This document shows positions 21,049 to 29,052 of a stretch of DNA of 64,000 bases, one piece after another. Numbering within the stretch: position 1 is the stretch's first letter; each line of letters starts with the position of its first letter. The notes beneath the pieces were generated by a model. That model did not search any database. It worked only from the letters and a program-made list of their open reading frames with translations, and was not told the origin of the DNA. The DNA comes from Flagellimonas marinaquae (GTDB lineage Bacteria; Bacteroidota; Bacteroidia; Flavobacteriales; Flavobacteriaceae). The DNA is taken from assembly GCF_003992675.1 (NCBI RefSeq), contig NZ_RZMZ01000015.1, positions 372,001 through 436,000 on the forward strand, given 5' to 3'. Both the position numbers and the translations under genes were made by a program.

Positions 21049-22641
21049 ATGAAAACGACCAACATCCTATTGTGCGGGATACTTCTTTTCGCAGGCACAA
21101 TGTCTGCAAGTGCACAAAAAAAATACTCAAAAAGTCAAATTAAAAAATTGAAGGCCGAAGTGGAAGCCCTTGTGGAAGCCAACCACAAGCAAACACAGGT
21201 CATGGTGGACAAAATCTTCAGTTTTGCGGAGCTCGGTTTCCAAGAAGAGGAAAGCTCCAAATATCTCACAGGTATCTTGGAAGAAAATGGCTTTGTCATT
21301 GAACGTTCCATTTCCAATATTCCCACGGCATGGTTTGCTACATGGAGTAATGGCGAAGGCCCTGTGATTGCTTTGGGAAGTGACGTAGACTGTATCCCAA
21401 AAGCCTCACAATACCCTGGGGTGGCCTATCATAAACCCATTGTGGAGGGAGCTCCCGGACATGGAGAGGGCCACAATGCCGGTATACCGTTGAATATTAC
21501 CTCCGCCTTGGCCGTTAAGGAAGTGATGGAGCGGGAAGGTATAGGTGGAACCTTGGTGGTTTGGCCCGGTATCGCCGAGGAATTGGTCGCTGCCAAGGCT
21601 TGGTACGTTCGCGATGGTCTTTTTGATGATATCGATATGTGCATTTTTACCCACGTGAGCAGCAATTTGTCCGTTTCATGGGGACCTACCCGTGGTACGG
21701 GCCTAATCTCAGTGGAATATTTGTTTGAAGGCGAAGCAGCACATTCCGCAGGAGCTCCATGGCGAGGTCGTAGTGCTCTGGATGCGGCGGAGTTGATGAA
21801 TATTGGATGGAACTACAAAAGGGAACATTTGCACCCATTGAAGCGTTCCCATTCCATTTTTACCGATGCAGGCGACCAACCCAATGTGGTACCCTCAAAA
21901 GCGGCAATTTGGTTCTATTTTAGGGACGTTACCTACGAGGGCATTATGGAAATGTATGCCGAGGCCAACGATATCGCCAAAGGCGCAGCCCTGATGACAG
22001 GTACAACCATGACCTCCCGCGTTTTGGGAACCGCTTGGCCAAGACACTTTAATAAGGTTATCGCAGAGACCATGTATGAGAATATTAAACAAGTAGGGCT
22101 CCCTAAATGGTCTGAAGCCGATCAAAAACTGGCCAAAGCCGTTCAAACCGAAATGAAGTCCAAAAAGATCGAGGGCTTGCCCACCGAATTATCTGAAATT
22201 GGGCTACCAGTCTTAGAGCCCGTGAGTGGAGGTTCCGACGATATTGGTGACATTTCTTGGAAAGTCCCCACGGTTACCATGCGTTTTCCTTCCAATATTC
22301 CTGGACTGCCAGGTCACCATTGGGCCAATGCCATTGCCATGGCAACCCCCATTGCGCACAAGGGGGTAACTGCTGGCGCCAAAGCTGAGGCCATGACCGT
22401 GATGGATTTTCTGTTGAAACCGGAATTGCTTACCCAAGCTTGGGACTATTTCAATAATGAACAGACCAAGGAAACCAAATACGAGCCCATGATCGCTGTG
22501 GATGATATGCCGCCTACCTATCTGAACAAAGATAAGCAGGACATGTTTAGGCCCGCTTTGGAGGAATTCTACTATGATGAAACCAAATACGATACATATT
22601 TGGAGCAGTTGGGCGTGGAATACCCTACGGTGAAACAATAA
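21049..22641 (+). CDS. Secreted M20-family amidohydrolase (AbgB-like)
   Basis: A 530-residue enzyme with a signal peptide (about residues 1-22, ending MSASAQ). The mature chain has the M20 dinuclear zinc peptidase pattern: GSDVDCIP (here D in place of the usual GHMDV type), GAPGHGEGHNAG, a WPGIAEE segment with the catalytic glutamates, the dimerisation domain with AAHSAGAPWRGRSALDAAEL, and HHWANA near the end. It most resembles p-aminobenzoyl-glutamate hydrolase subunit B and related secreted amidohydrolases. The substrate is unknown; N-acyl amino acids or aminobenzoyl-glutamate are possible. It is an isolated gene. Confidence 0.88.
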   Translation: MKTTNILLCGILLFAGTMSASAQKKYSKSQIKKLKAEVEALVEANHKQTQVMVDKIFSFAELGFQEEESSKYLTGILEENGFVIERSISNIPTAWFATWSNGEGPVIALGSDVDCIPKASQYPGVAYHKPIVEGAPGHGEGHNAGIPLNITSALAVKEVMEREGIGGTLVVWPGIAEELVAAKAWYVRDGLFDDIDMCIFTHVSSNLSVSWGPTRGTGLISVEYLFEGEAAHSAGAPWRGRSALDAAELMNIGWNYKREHLHPLKRSHSIFTDAGDQPNVVPSKAAIWFYFRDVTYEGIMEMYAEANDIAKGAALMTGTTMTSRVLGTAWPRHFNKVIAETMYENIKQVGLPKWSEADQKLAKAVQTEMKSKKIEGLPTELSEIGLPVLEPVSGGSDDIGDISWKVPTVTMRFPSNIPGLPGHHWANAIAMATPIAHKGVTAGAKAEAMTVMDFLLKPELLTQAWDYFNNEQTKETKYEPMIAVDDMPPTYLNKDKQDMFRPALEEFYYDETKYDTYLEQLGVEYPTVKQ

Positions 22642-22650
22642 TAGAATCAT

Positions 22651-22710
22651 CTGTCACACCGAACGTAGTCGAGATGTTCAAAAGCGTTCTCGACTGCGCT
22701 CGAACTGACA
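22651..22710. repeat. Inverted pair of interspersed palindromic repeats
   Basis: Two copies of the GTCGAGA-type unit face each other: one ending GTAGTCGAGATG at about 22674, the other TTCTCGACTGCGCTCGAACT at 22688-22707. AGTCGAGA and TCTCGACT can pair, so the transcript of either strand would fold. The unit matches the copy inside purL at 17661-17683. Confidence 0.75.
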
Positions 22711-22728
22711 AACTTGGTGTAAAGTGTT

Positions 22729-22756
22729 ATGCTGAACTGGTTTCAGCATCTCATCC
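22729..22756. repeat. Dispersed stem-loop repeat, copy 1
   Basis: Contains ATGCTGAA and TTCAGCAT arms around a short loop, followed by CTCATCC. Nearly identical to 22969-22996 in the same orientation. Confidence 0.8.
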
Positions 22757-22830
22757 AAATTAAGTATTCTTCCCAACTGGTTTGGATTCCGCATCAGGTG
22801 CGGAAAGACAGCTTGGTGGTATGGGCTAAT

Positions 22831-22860
22831 GTCATTCCTGCGGAAGCAGGAATCCATCTT
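22831..22860. repeat. Dispersed stem-loop repeat of the GTCATTCCTGC type
   Basis: GTCATTCCTGCGGAAGCAGG with a CCTGC/GCAGG stem (22838-22851) then AATCCATCTTTT. This is a unit type seen dispersed in many bacterial genomes; no coding potential is seen around it. A further small hairpin (CCGCA/TGCGG) is at 22789-22803. Confidence 0.65.
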
Positions 22861-22968
22861 TTGGTAGATACGAACGGCAAGAATTTTAACGAATGAAAAA
22901 TAAACATTTCTACTACTTGCCAGTCCGGCGGGCGGCCGCTCGATGTGACAAATTAAATGTTTAGCGTA

Positions 22969-22996
22969 ATGCTGAACTGGTTTCAGCATCCCATCC
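22969..22996. repeat. Dispersed stem-loop repeat, copy 2
   Basis: Second copy of the ATGCTGAA/TTCAGCAT stem-loop with one base different in the tail (CCCATCC). It ends 15 bases before the rsmB stop codon. The whole 22642-23010 interval is repeat material with no gene. Confidence 0.8.
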
Positions 22997-23010
22997 TTTT
23001 CAGCCTTACA

Positions 23011-24228
23011 TCATGCCTTTTTCTTCAACAAAGCCATGTAAAACCCATCAAACCCGGTTTCCGAAGAATAGATGTTTTGCTCTTTCACAAACTCGAAATC
23101 CTTTCCATTTTCGGATTCTAAAAAGGTTTTGACTTGTTCGGAATTTTCTTGGGGAAGAATGGAGCAGGTGGCATAGACCATTTGTCCGCCTTTTTTGACC
23201 ATTTTGCTGTAATTCTGGAGGATGTCTTGTTGAACACCCATAATACGTTCCACAAATTCCGGTTCCAATTTCCATTTGGAGTCTGGGTTTCTCTTGATGA
23301 CTCCCAATCCTGAACAGGGCGCATCCAGTAGCAATCGGTCCGCGCTATTGTGTAATTTTTTGATAACTTTATTGGAATCGATGACCCGGGTTTCCATATT
23401 GTGCACCCCATTGCGACGTGCTCTTTTCTTCAGCTTTTTCAATTTACTTTCATAAATGTCCAAAGCGATCAATTGCCCTTTGTTCTGCATTTGGGCGGCG
23501 AGGTGAAGGGTTTTTCCGCCTGCTCCGGCGCAGGCATCCACAACTCGCTGGCCCGGTTCTACCTCCAGAAAAGGGGCAACCAACTGGGAAGAAGCGTCTT
23601 GGACCTCAAACAATCCATCCTTGAAGGCTTGGGTCACGAACACATTTTGGCGCTCAACGAGTTTTAAAGCATCGGGATAACCTTCAATAAATTCAGTGGA
23701 AATATCCTCCTTGGCCAAAAAAGATTTTAATTGAGGCTTTGGAACTTTCAGGGTATTGGTGCGGAGAATGACATCGGCTTGCTGATTTTGTGCGGCGATT
23801 TCTTTGGTCCATAGCTCGCTGCCCAAAGATTTCTCTCCCAATTCATCCATCCAATCCGGGACGGATTCCCTAAATTTTCGGATTTTGGACAATTCATCAA
23901 ACCGGCCTTTTATGCGACGCTCAGGCGTGCCTTCCAATTGTTTCCAATCGGGGAGGCGGATGCCGCGAAGCACACACCAGACCCCGAACAAACGGAACAG
24001 ATGCTCCCTGCTATACGGTTCGTGCACTTCGGCGATTTCAGAATACAGGCGTTTCCATCGAACAATCTCATAGGTGGTCTCTGCGATAAAGCCACGGTCT
24101 CGAGAGCCCCAGCGTTTATCGTAGCGCAATACTTTTTCGATCACCTTATCGGCATATTCCCCTTCATTAAAAATCATGTGAAGGGCATCAATTACGGCAA
24201 ATACCAAGTTTCTGTGTAAACGCATCAT
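23011..24228 (-). CDS. rsmB: RsmB-like rRNA cytosine-C5 methyltransferase
   Basis: A 405-residue SAM-dependent RNA m5C methyltransferase of the RsmB/NOP2 family, acting on 16S rRNA in the type member. An N-terminal NusB-like helical domain (residues 1 to about 140) precedes the Rossmann methyltransferase: VVDACAGAGGKTLHLA binds SAM, DAPCSGLG is motif IV and YATCSILPQENSEQV holds the catalytic cysteine of motif VI. The start codon is doubled (ATGATG at 24228/24225). Symbol given by family; the exact rRNA position is not provable from the sequence. It is divergent from a lipoprotein gene, 12-60 bases away. Confidence 0.88.
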   Translation of the reverse strand: MMRLHRNLVFAVIDALHMIFNEGEYADKVIEKVLRYDKRWGSRDRGFIAETTYEIVRWKRLYSEIAEVHEPYSREHLFRLFGVWCVLRGIRLPDWKQLEGTPERRIKGRFDELSKIRKFRESVPDWMDELGEKSLGSELWTKEIAAQNQQADVILRTNTLKVPKPQLKSFLAKEDISTEFIEGYPDALKLVERQNVFVTQAFKDGLFEVQDASSQLVAPFLEVEPGQRVVDACAGAGGKTLHLAAQMQNKGQLIALDIYESKLKKLKKRARRNGVHNMETRVIDSNKVIKKLHNSADRLLLDAPCSGLGVIKRNPDSKWKLEPEFVERIMGVQQDILQNYSKMVKKGGQMVYATCSILPQENSEQVKTFLESENGKDFEFVKEQNIYSSETGFDGFYMALLKKKA

Positions 24229-24239
24229 CTTAAATAAGG

Positions 24240-24269
24240 TTGCAAAGGTATGATTTCTGCTTACTTTTG
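24240..24269 (+). promoter_or_regulatory. Bacteroidota-type promoter of the Ycf48-like lipoprotein gene
   Basis: TTG at 24240-24242 and TACTTTTG at 24262-24269 with a 19-base spacer match the -33/-7 pattern of the phylum. Transcription would start near the 24285 ATG, and this excludes the longer reading frame that begins inside the promoter. Confidence 0.7.
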
Positions 24270-24284
24270 AAGAAAATAAATACC

Positions 24285-25316
24285 ATGAGAGCCCTTCTTT
24301 CCCTTTTAGTAGCCCTAATTTTTGTTTCCTGCACCGAAGAACCTAAAAAACAACCCTTTCAATCGGTAACGGTAACTCCAGTTTTCGAGGACTCCATGAG
24401 TATTAGGGCCATCACCTTTCTGGATGGTAGAACCTTGGCCTTTGCTGGTAGCAATGGGGTGTATGGCACGGTGGACGTGAATTCCAATAAGGTGCGGACA
24501 AGTACGCAATATTATGATTCCATTACCCCAAATTTTAGAGCGGTTGGCGGTACGTCGGAAGATTTTTTTATGCTATCGGTAGAAAGCCCGGCATTGCTGT
24601 ACAAAACCGGGGAACAGGGCAAAATGGAATTGGTGTACACCGAAGAGGGCGATGGTGTATTTTATGACAGCATGGCTTTTTGGAACGATGTGGAAGGCAT
24701 TGCCGTGGGCGATAGTGTAGGTGGATGCCTTTCCATCATTATCACCAGGGACGGTGGTAAAACTTGGACCAAATTAAACTGTTCTGATTTGCCAGAAGGT
24801 GTTGATGGCGAAGGTGCCTTCGCTGCCAGCAACAGTAACATTGTGACGAAAGGCGACAAGGTTTGGATAGGAACCACAGCGGGAAGAGTGTATTTCTCCG
24901 GAGATAAGGGTATGACCTGGGAGATACAGCAAACCCCTATCATTTCAGATGAATCAACCCAAGGTATCTATTCCATGGACTTTTTTGACGAACAAGTTGG
25001 ATTTGCTATTGGCGGGGATTACACCCAACCTGAATCTAACATTGCCAATAAGATAAAGACCACGGATGGTGGGCAAACATGGCAGTTGATAGCTGACGGT
25101 CAAGAGCCAGGCTACAAGAGTTGTGTGCAGTTTGTACCCAATTCCGAAGATCAGGGCCTTGTGGCCATTGGGTTTACTGGAATTTCATATTCCTCCAATG
25201 GAGGTGAGACATGGATGGCATTGAGCGAGGAACCTTTTTTTACGATACGCTTTTTAAACGATTCCACAGCTTACGCTGCAGGAAGTAAAAGAATTGCCCG
25301 ATTGGATTTTAAATAG
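24285..25316 (+). CDS. Ycf48-like BNR-repeat lipoprotein
   Basis: A 343-residue exported lipoprotein: MRALLSLLVALIFVSC is a signal with lipobox cysteine at 16. The rest is a small beta propeller with Asp-box/Ycf48-like blades (TRDGGKTWTKL, SGDKGMTWEI, TTDGGQTWQL, SSNGGETWMAL). In cyanobacteria Ycf48 helps photosystem II assembly, but Bacteroidota copies, often labelled oxidoreductase, have no known role. The frame is open 15 codons further upstream, but those codons lie in the promoter. It is the only gene in its transcription unit and converges on the Spy-like gene with 14 bases between them. Confidence 0.82.
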   Translation: MRALLSLLVALIFVSCTEEPKKQPFQSVTVTPVFEDSMSIRAITFLDGRTLAFAGSNGVYGTVDVNSNKVRTSTQYYDSITPNFRAVGGTSEDFFMLSVESPALLYKTGEQGKMELVYTEEGDGVFYDSMAFWNDVEGIAVGDSVGGCLSIIITRDGGKTWTKLNCSDLPEGVDGEGAFAASNSNIVTKGDKVWIGTTAGRVYFSGDKGMTWEIQQTPIISDESTQGIYSMDFFDEQVGFAIGGDYTQPESNIANKIKTTDGGQTWQLIADGQEPGYKSCVQFVPNSEDQGLVAIGFTGISYSSNGGETWMALSEEPFFTIRFLNDSTAYAAGSKRIARLDFK

Positions 25317-25330
25317 CCGTAAAAAGCATT

Positions 25331-25774
25331 TTATCCACCGCCACGCCGCTTTCGGAATTCTTGGATCATTTGCCGCTTAAAGTCTTCTTCGGCCTTGACC
25401 AATAGGAGAACCTTTTTGGCGGGAATCACGGTTCTTAGTTTGGATAAAAACTCTTGGTCTACCTTTTGTTTTTCAAATTGTAGTTCGAGCAATCTATCCA
25501 ATAATCGTTCAGATTCATTGTTGGAAAGGTCTTGTGCACGGGCCATATTGCCCTCTAATTCAGCACGTTCTTTACGTCGGATTTCTTCCAAGGTATCCTC
25601 GTGCTCATTGTAAATGGGCCAAAATTGCTGCGCTTCTTCGCTGGTCAACCCAACGCGCTCTGTAATAAATGCCACTTTTAGGGTCTTAATGCGATCTCGC
25701 ACAGGTCCTTGGGCATGCATCAAAAAAGAGACAAGCAATAGGGTACAGCTTATGAGTGTTCGTTTTGTCATCAT
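25331..25774 (-). CDS. Spy/CpxP-like periplasmic helical protein
   Basis: A 147-residue secreted protein with a signal peptide (about residues 1-22, ending MHAQ). The mature part is almost entirely charged helix and has GLTSEEAQQFWPIYNEH, which resembles the LTxxQ-type motif of Spy and CpxP, periplasmic chaperone-like stress sensors. It is last in a three-gene unit after the ECF sigma factor and a membrane anti-sigma-like protein, overlapping the latter by ATGA. It probably belongs to the same stress circuit, as sensor or as output; that is an inference. Confidence 0.7.
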   Translation of the reverse strand: MMTKRTLISCTLLLVSFLMHAQGPVRDRIKTLKVAFITERVGLTSEEAQQFWPIYNEHEDTLEEIRRKERAELEGNMARAQDLSNNESERLLDRLLELQFEKQKVDQEFLSKLRTVIPAKKVLLLVKAEEDFKRQMIQEFRKRRGGG

Positions 25775-26298
25775 GGGGTCGCTTCTAAATTTAATTCTTC
25801 AATATCGTCCACATTTTCATCCAAATAATCCATGAGGATGTCATCTTCCAAATCATCGGTCAACACATCGTTGAGTTGAATATCCGTTACGGAAACCACT
25901 TCGGCTATTTCATAGGAACTCATGTCGAGGTCGGTCTGTTCAAAATAGGCCTCTATTTCTGCATTGGCCAAATTATCAAAACTGATGGGCTCTGTATTCG
26001 GATTCCAGTTGATGCCAAAGAAAAGTACTAATAAGGCAGCAACGGCTGCGGCTCCGTAATAAAAATTACGGTTAGGCTTGAACGAAATCACTTTTGGCTC
26101 CTTCTCCTCGGACTTGGACAAAATAGTTGGGGTAAGCCCATCCAAATAGCCATCGGGAACCACAAAACCATCGGTTTTGGGAATACGGCTTTCCGCTTCT
26201 TTCAATTCTTCGTCGTGGATTCTATCCATCAAACGGTCGTTGAAGCTTTCGAAGTAACCCTCAGGGGTATGGAAACTATTTTTTTTGTCCTTTTTCAT
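25771..26298 (-). CDS. Putative anti-sigma factor, single-pass membrane protein
   Basis: A 175-residue protein with about 85 charged N-terminal residues (KKNSFHTPEGYFESFNDRL at the start), one membrane helix (FYYGAAAVAALLVLFFGI, about residues 91-108) and an acidic periplasmic tail ending in DVDDIEELNLEATP. The layout, small cytosolic part, one helix and position directly after an ECF sigma gene, is that of an anti-sigma factor, although no zinc-binding HxxxCxxC motif is present. Flavobacterial sigma operons commonly carry such proteins. It overlaps the Spy-like gene by 4 bases. Confidence 0.65.
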   Translation of the reverse strand: MKKDKKNSFHTPEGYFESFNDRLMDRIHDEELKEAESRIPKTDGFVVPDGYLDGLTPTILSKSEEKEPKVISFKPNRNFYYGAAAVAALLVLFFGINWNPNTEPISFDNLANAEIEAYFEQTDLDMSSYEIAEVVSVTDIQLNDVLTDDLEDDILMDYLDENVDDIEELNLEATP

Positions 26299-26331
26299 AG
26301 TATTGTTTTGACTGCTGAATGTGCCAAAGGT

Positions 26332-26874
26332 TTAATTTTCCTTAAGATACGTTTCTATTTTTTTAACCGCCAAATGGTAGGAGGTCTTCAATGCGCCCAC
26401 CGAGGTTTCCAAGGCTTCCGAAATATCGGTGTACTTCATTTCCTGAAAATACTTCATGGTGAACACCAATTTTTGCTTATCGGGCAAAGTAGAAAGTGCT
26501 TTTTGCAGTTTCAACTGTATCTCATCTCCCTCAAAATACACATCCGCCTGAAGGTTTTCCACCATTCTGTTCTTCAATTCTTGGTCGCTGATTCCCATTT
26601 TCTTCGACCGTTGCTTTAAAAAGGTCAAGGATTCATTGGTCGCGATACGATACATCCACGAATATAGCTTGCTGTCTCCCTTGAACTGGTCAATGTTCCG
26701 GTAGACCTTGATAAAAGTGTTCTGGAGCACATCGTCCGTATCATCATGATTGAGGACAATCCTTCGGATATGCCAATACAAACGTTCTTTGTAAGTGTTT
26801 ACCAACACCTCAAAGGCTTTTGCACGGCTGGCTTCCTGTTGGAGCTCTTGAACCAAAGTTTCCTCGGCAATCAA
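26332..26874 (-). CDS. ECF-type RNA polymerase sigma factor
   Basis: A 180-residue sigma-70 family protein with region 2 (LVNTYKERLYWHIRRIV, DDVLQNTFIKVYRNIDQF, LYSWMYRIATNESL) and region 4 (LPDKQKLVFTMKYFQEMKYTDISE, then TSVGALKTSYHLAVKKI, which contains the recognition helix). It should direct an envelope-related regulon together with the membrane protein and Spy-like protein encoded after it. The only start in register near the family's N-terminus is a TTG at 26872-26874 (MIAEETLVQ); no in-frame ATG lies just upstream, so translation initiation may be weak. The gap to the anti-sigma gene is 33 bases. Confidence 0.92.
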   Translation of the reverse strand: MIAEETLVQELQQEASRAKAFEVLVNTYKERLYWHIRRIVLNHDDTDDVLQNTFIKVYRNIDQFKGDSKLYSWMYRIATNESLTFLKQRSKKMGISDQELKNRMVENLQADVYFEGDEIQLKLQKALSTLPDKQKLVFTMKYFQEMKYTDISEALETSVGALKTSYHLAVKKIETYLKEN

Positions 26875-26994
26875 TATTCTTTTCGTTTGATGCTTAGACT
26901 AAGGTACAAGGAAAAGGTTTAATTCTTCAATGAACAATTTTCAATAATCAATCTGCAATGGTTAAGGGGTAAAGGGTTCAAAGGTGGGGCAATT

Positions 26995-27046
26995 GTCATT
27001 TCGAGCCTGCCTTTGTCGGCAGACAGGCGCAGTCGAGAAATTTTTT
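26995..27046. repeat. Interspersed repeat interrupted by a second repeat
   Basis: GTCATTTCGAG at 26995-27005 and CGCAGTCGAGAAATTTTTTG at 27028-27047 are the two halves of the unit found whole inside purL. Between them sits a 22-base insert (27006-27027) that itself folds (CTGCC with GGCAG). The 26875-27221 interval has no gene; a further 7-bp inverted repeat (TTCTGAC/GTCAGAA) is at 27167-27196. Confidence 0.75.
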
Positions 27047-27221
27047 GTTTGGGAGACAGGATAAAAGGTTCCGGGTATTTAGGAATACAGGAACTCCCTT
27101 TTTGACCTTAATTTCATGAATTATTACGAATAAACACCTCTCGGTATTAGATCTAACAGGAGTCATTCTGACCGAAAGGACGTTAAGAGTCAGAAATCTA
27201 AAAATTCAATCATCCAACTAT

Positions 27222-29048
27222 CTAGGAAGCAAATGATTGCATCTCTACCAACTTTTTATAGCTTTTCGCCGATTTCATCAGCTCTTCGTGGGTGCCTTGT
27301 TCCACAATTTCGCCTTTGCTCATCACCACAATGGTATCCGCATTTTGTATGGTGGAGAGTCGATGCGCAATAACGATAGAGGTTCGATTTTTCATCATTT
27401 TTTCCAGAGCATCCTGCACCAATCGCTCACTTTCGGTATCCAAGGCCGATGTAGCTTCGTCCAAAATCATAATAGGCGGATTTTTGAGTACCGCACGTGC
27501 AATGGACAAGCGTTGCTTTTGACCACCGCTCAATTTGTTCCCGCTATCGCCAATATTGGTATCGTATCCATTGGGCAGGTCCATGATAAAATCATGTGCA
27601 TTGGCCACTTTTGCGGCTTCCATAATTTCGTCCATGGTGGCATTTTCCTTGCCCAAGGCGATATTGTTCTTTACCGAATCGTTAAAAAGGATGGAATCCT
27701 GCGTTACCAACCCCATTAAGCCGCGTAGCGATTTTTTAGTGATGTTTTTGATGTTGGTTCCATCAATCAATATGTCACCTTGGTTCACGTCGTAAAAGCG
27801 TGTCACCAAATTGGCCACGGTGCTTTTTCCGCTTCCGGATTGCCCTACCAAGGCTACGGTTTTTCCTTTATCGACCTTTAGGTTGAAGTTTTTGAGGACG
27901 TAATCATCCTCGTATTTGAACTTCACGCCTTTCAATTCAATTCCAGAAGTGAAGGATGATTTTTCTTCGGCTCCTTCCAAATCCTTGATGGGATTGTCGG
28001 ACTCGAGGATTTCCAGGACACGCTCTGCCGCAGCATTTCCTTTTTTGACCCCGTAGGAAGCTTTACTAATGGCCTTGGCCGGGGTTAAAATATTATAGGC
28101 CAGCCCCATGTAGGCGATAAACGAGGAGGCATCCAAGGTTTTGTCCACCAAAACCATTTTACCGCCAAACCACAACAACACGCCAATAACCAAAATACCT
28201 AGAAATTCTCCAGTGGGGGAGGCAAGGTTCTGCCGATTGAGCAGTGAATTGGAAAAATGAAAAAAGCGGGTGGTCGATTTTTTAAAGGTTTGATAAAATC
28301 GGTTCTCTGAATTGAAGGCCTTGATTACCCGAAGTCCCCCCAAGGTTTCCTCCACAATGGAAAGGAATTCGCCTTGTTCTTTCTGTACGCGATCGGATTT
28401 TTTCTTCAAGGATTTACCGATTCGGGATATGATCATTCCCGCTACGGGGATAAAAACAAAAACAAAAATGGTCAGTTTTGTACTGATACCGAACATTACC
28501 AAAATCGTAAAGAAAATGGTAAGCGGTTCACGCACGATCAATTCCAAAATGGACAGAAAGGAATGTTGTATCTCCAAAACATCCGAAGTGATCCTGGCGA
28601 TTACATCTCCCTTTCGCTTTTCGGAAAAGTAAGATATGGGCAGGTCCACGATTTTTTGGTACATCTTGTTTCGGATATCCTTGAGCACCCCATTCCGAAG
28701 AAAGGTGATGAAGTACATCGCCAAATAGTTGAAGGCATTTTTTAAAAGGAAAAGTACAAGGACCAATCCAATCACTAAGACTAGTCCTTTCATTTCATCG
28801 TCACCAGAATAGGCGGTAACGCGATAGTTGATATAGTCCTGCAAATAATCCTTCAGGGAAGAAAAACCTTGATAAACGGGTTCGGTATATACTTTCTGTT
28901 CTGGTTTGAAAAGGACATCCAACATGGGAATCAGGGCCGCAAAGGACAGGGCACTAAACAGCGCGTACAGAATATTGAAAAAAATATTCAAGGCTCCGTA
29001 TCTGCGGTAAGGTTCCGCAAACCGAAGAATCTTTTTAAAGTAGTTCAT
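27222..29048 (-). CDS. ABC exporter, MsbA-like half-transporter
   Basis: A 608-residue fusion of a six-helix type IV exporter domain (about residues 1-330) and an ABC ATPase. Walker A GQSGSGKST, the Q-loop LVTQDS, signature LSGGQKQR, Walker B IMILDEATSALD and the switch histidine in IAHRLST are all present. Related proteins flip lipid A precursors, other lipids or drugs. It starts 4 bases after the phosphohexomutase stop and ends a probable operon with a glycosyltransferase, which supports an envelope lipid or glycan substrate, without proving it. Confidence 0.9.
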   Translation of the reverse strand: MNYFKKILRFAEPYRRYGALNIFFNILYALFSALSFAALIPMLDVLFKPEQKVYTEPVYQGFSSLKDYLQDYINYRVTAYSGDDEMKGLVLVIGLVLVLFLLKNAFNYLAMYFITFLRNGVLKDIRNKMYQKIVDLPISYFSEKRKGDVIARITSDVLEIQHSFLSILELIVREPLTIFFTILVMFGISTKLTIFVFVFIPVAGMIISRIGKSLKKKSDRVQKEQGEFLSIVEETLGGLRVIKAFNSENRFYQTFKKSTTRFFHFSNSLLNRQNLASPTGEFLGILVIGVLLWFGGKMVLVDKTLDASSFIAYMGLAYNILTPAKAISKASYGVKKGNAAAERVLEILESDNPIKDLEGAEEKSSFTSGIELKGVKFKYEDDYVLKNFNLKVDKGKTVALVGQSGSGKSTVANLVTRFYDVNQGDILIDGTNIKNITKKSLRGLMGLVTQDSILFNDSVKNNIALGKENATMDEIMEAAKVANAHDFIMDLPNGYDTNIGDSGNKLSGGQKQRLSIARAVLKNPPIMILDEATSALDTESERLVQDALEKMMKNRTSIVIAHRLSTIQNADTIVVMSKGEIVEQGTHEELMKSAKSYKKLVEMQSFAS

Positions 29049-29052
29049 TCAC

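Noticed and set aside
22642..23010. Possible CRISPR array
   Set aside because: The repeated units are palindromic, differ from each other and are not regularly spaced; no cas genes are near.
24240..24284. Longer start for the Ycf48-like lipoprotein
   Set aside because: The extra codons coincide with the -33/-7 promoter, and only the ATG at 24285 gives a proper lipoprotein signal.
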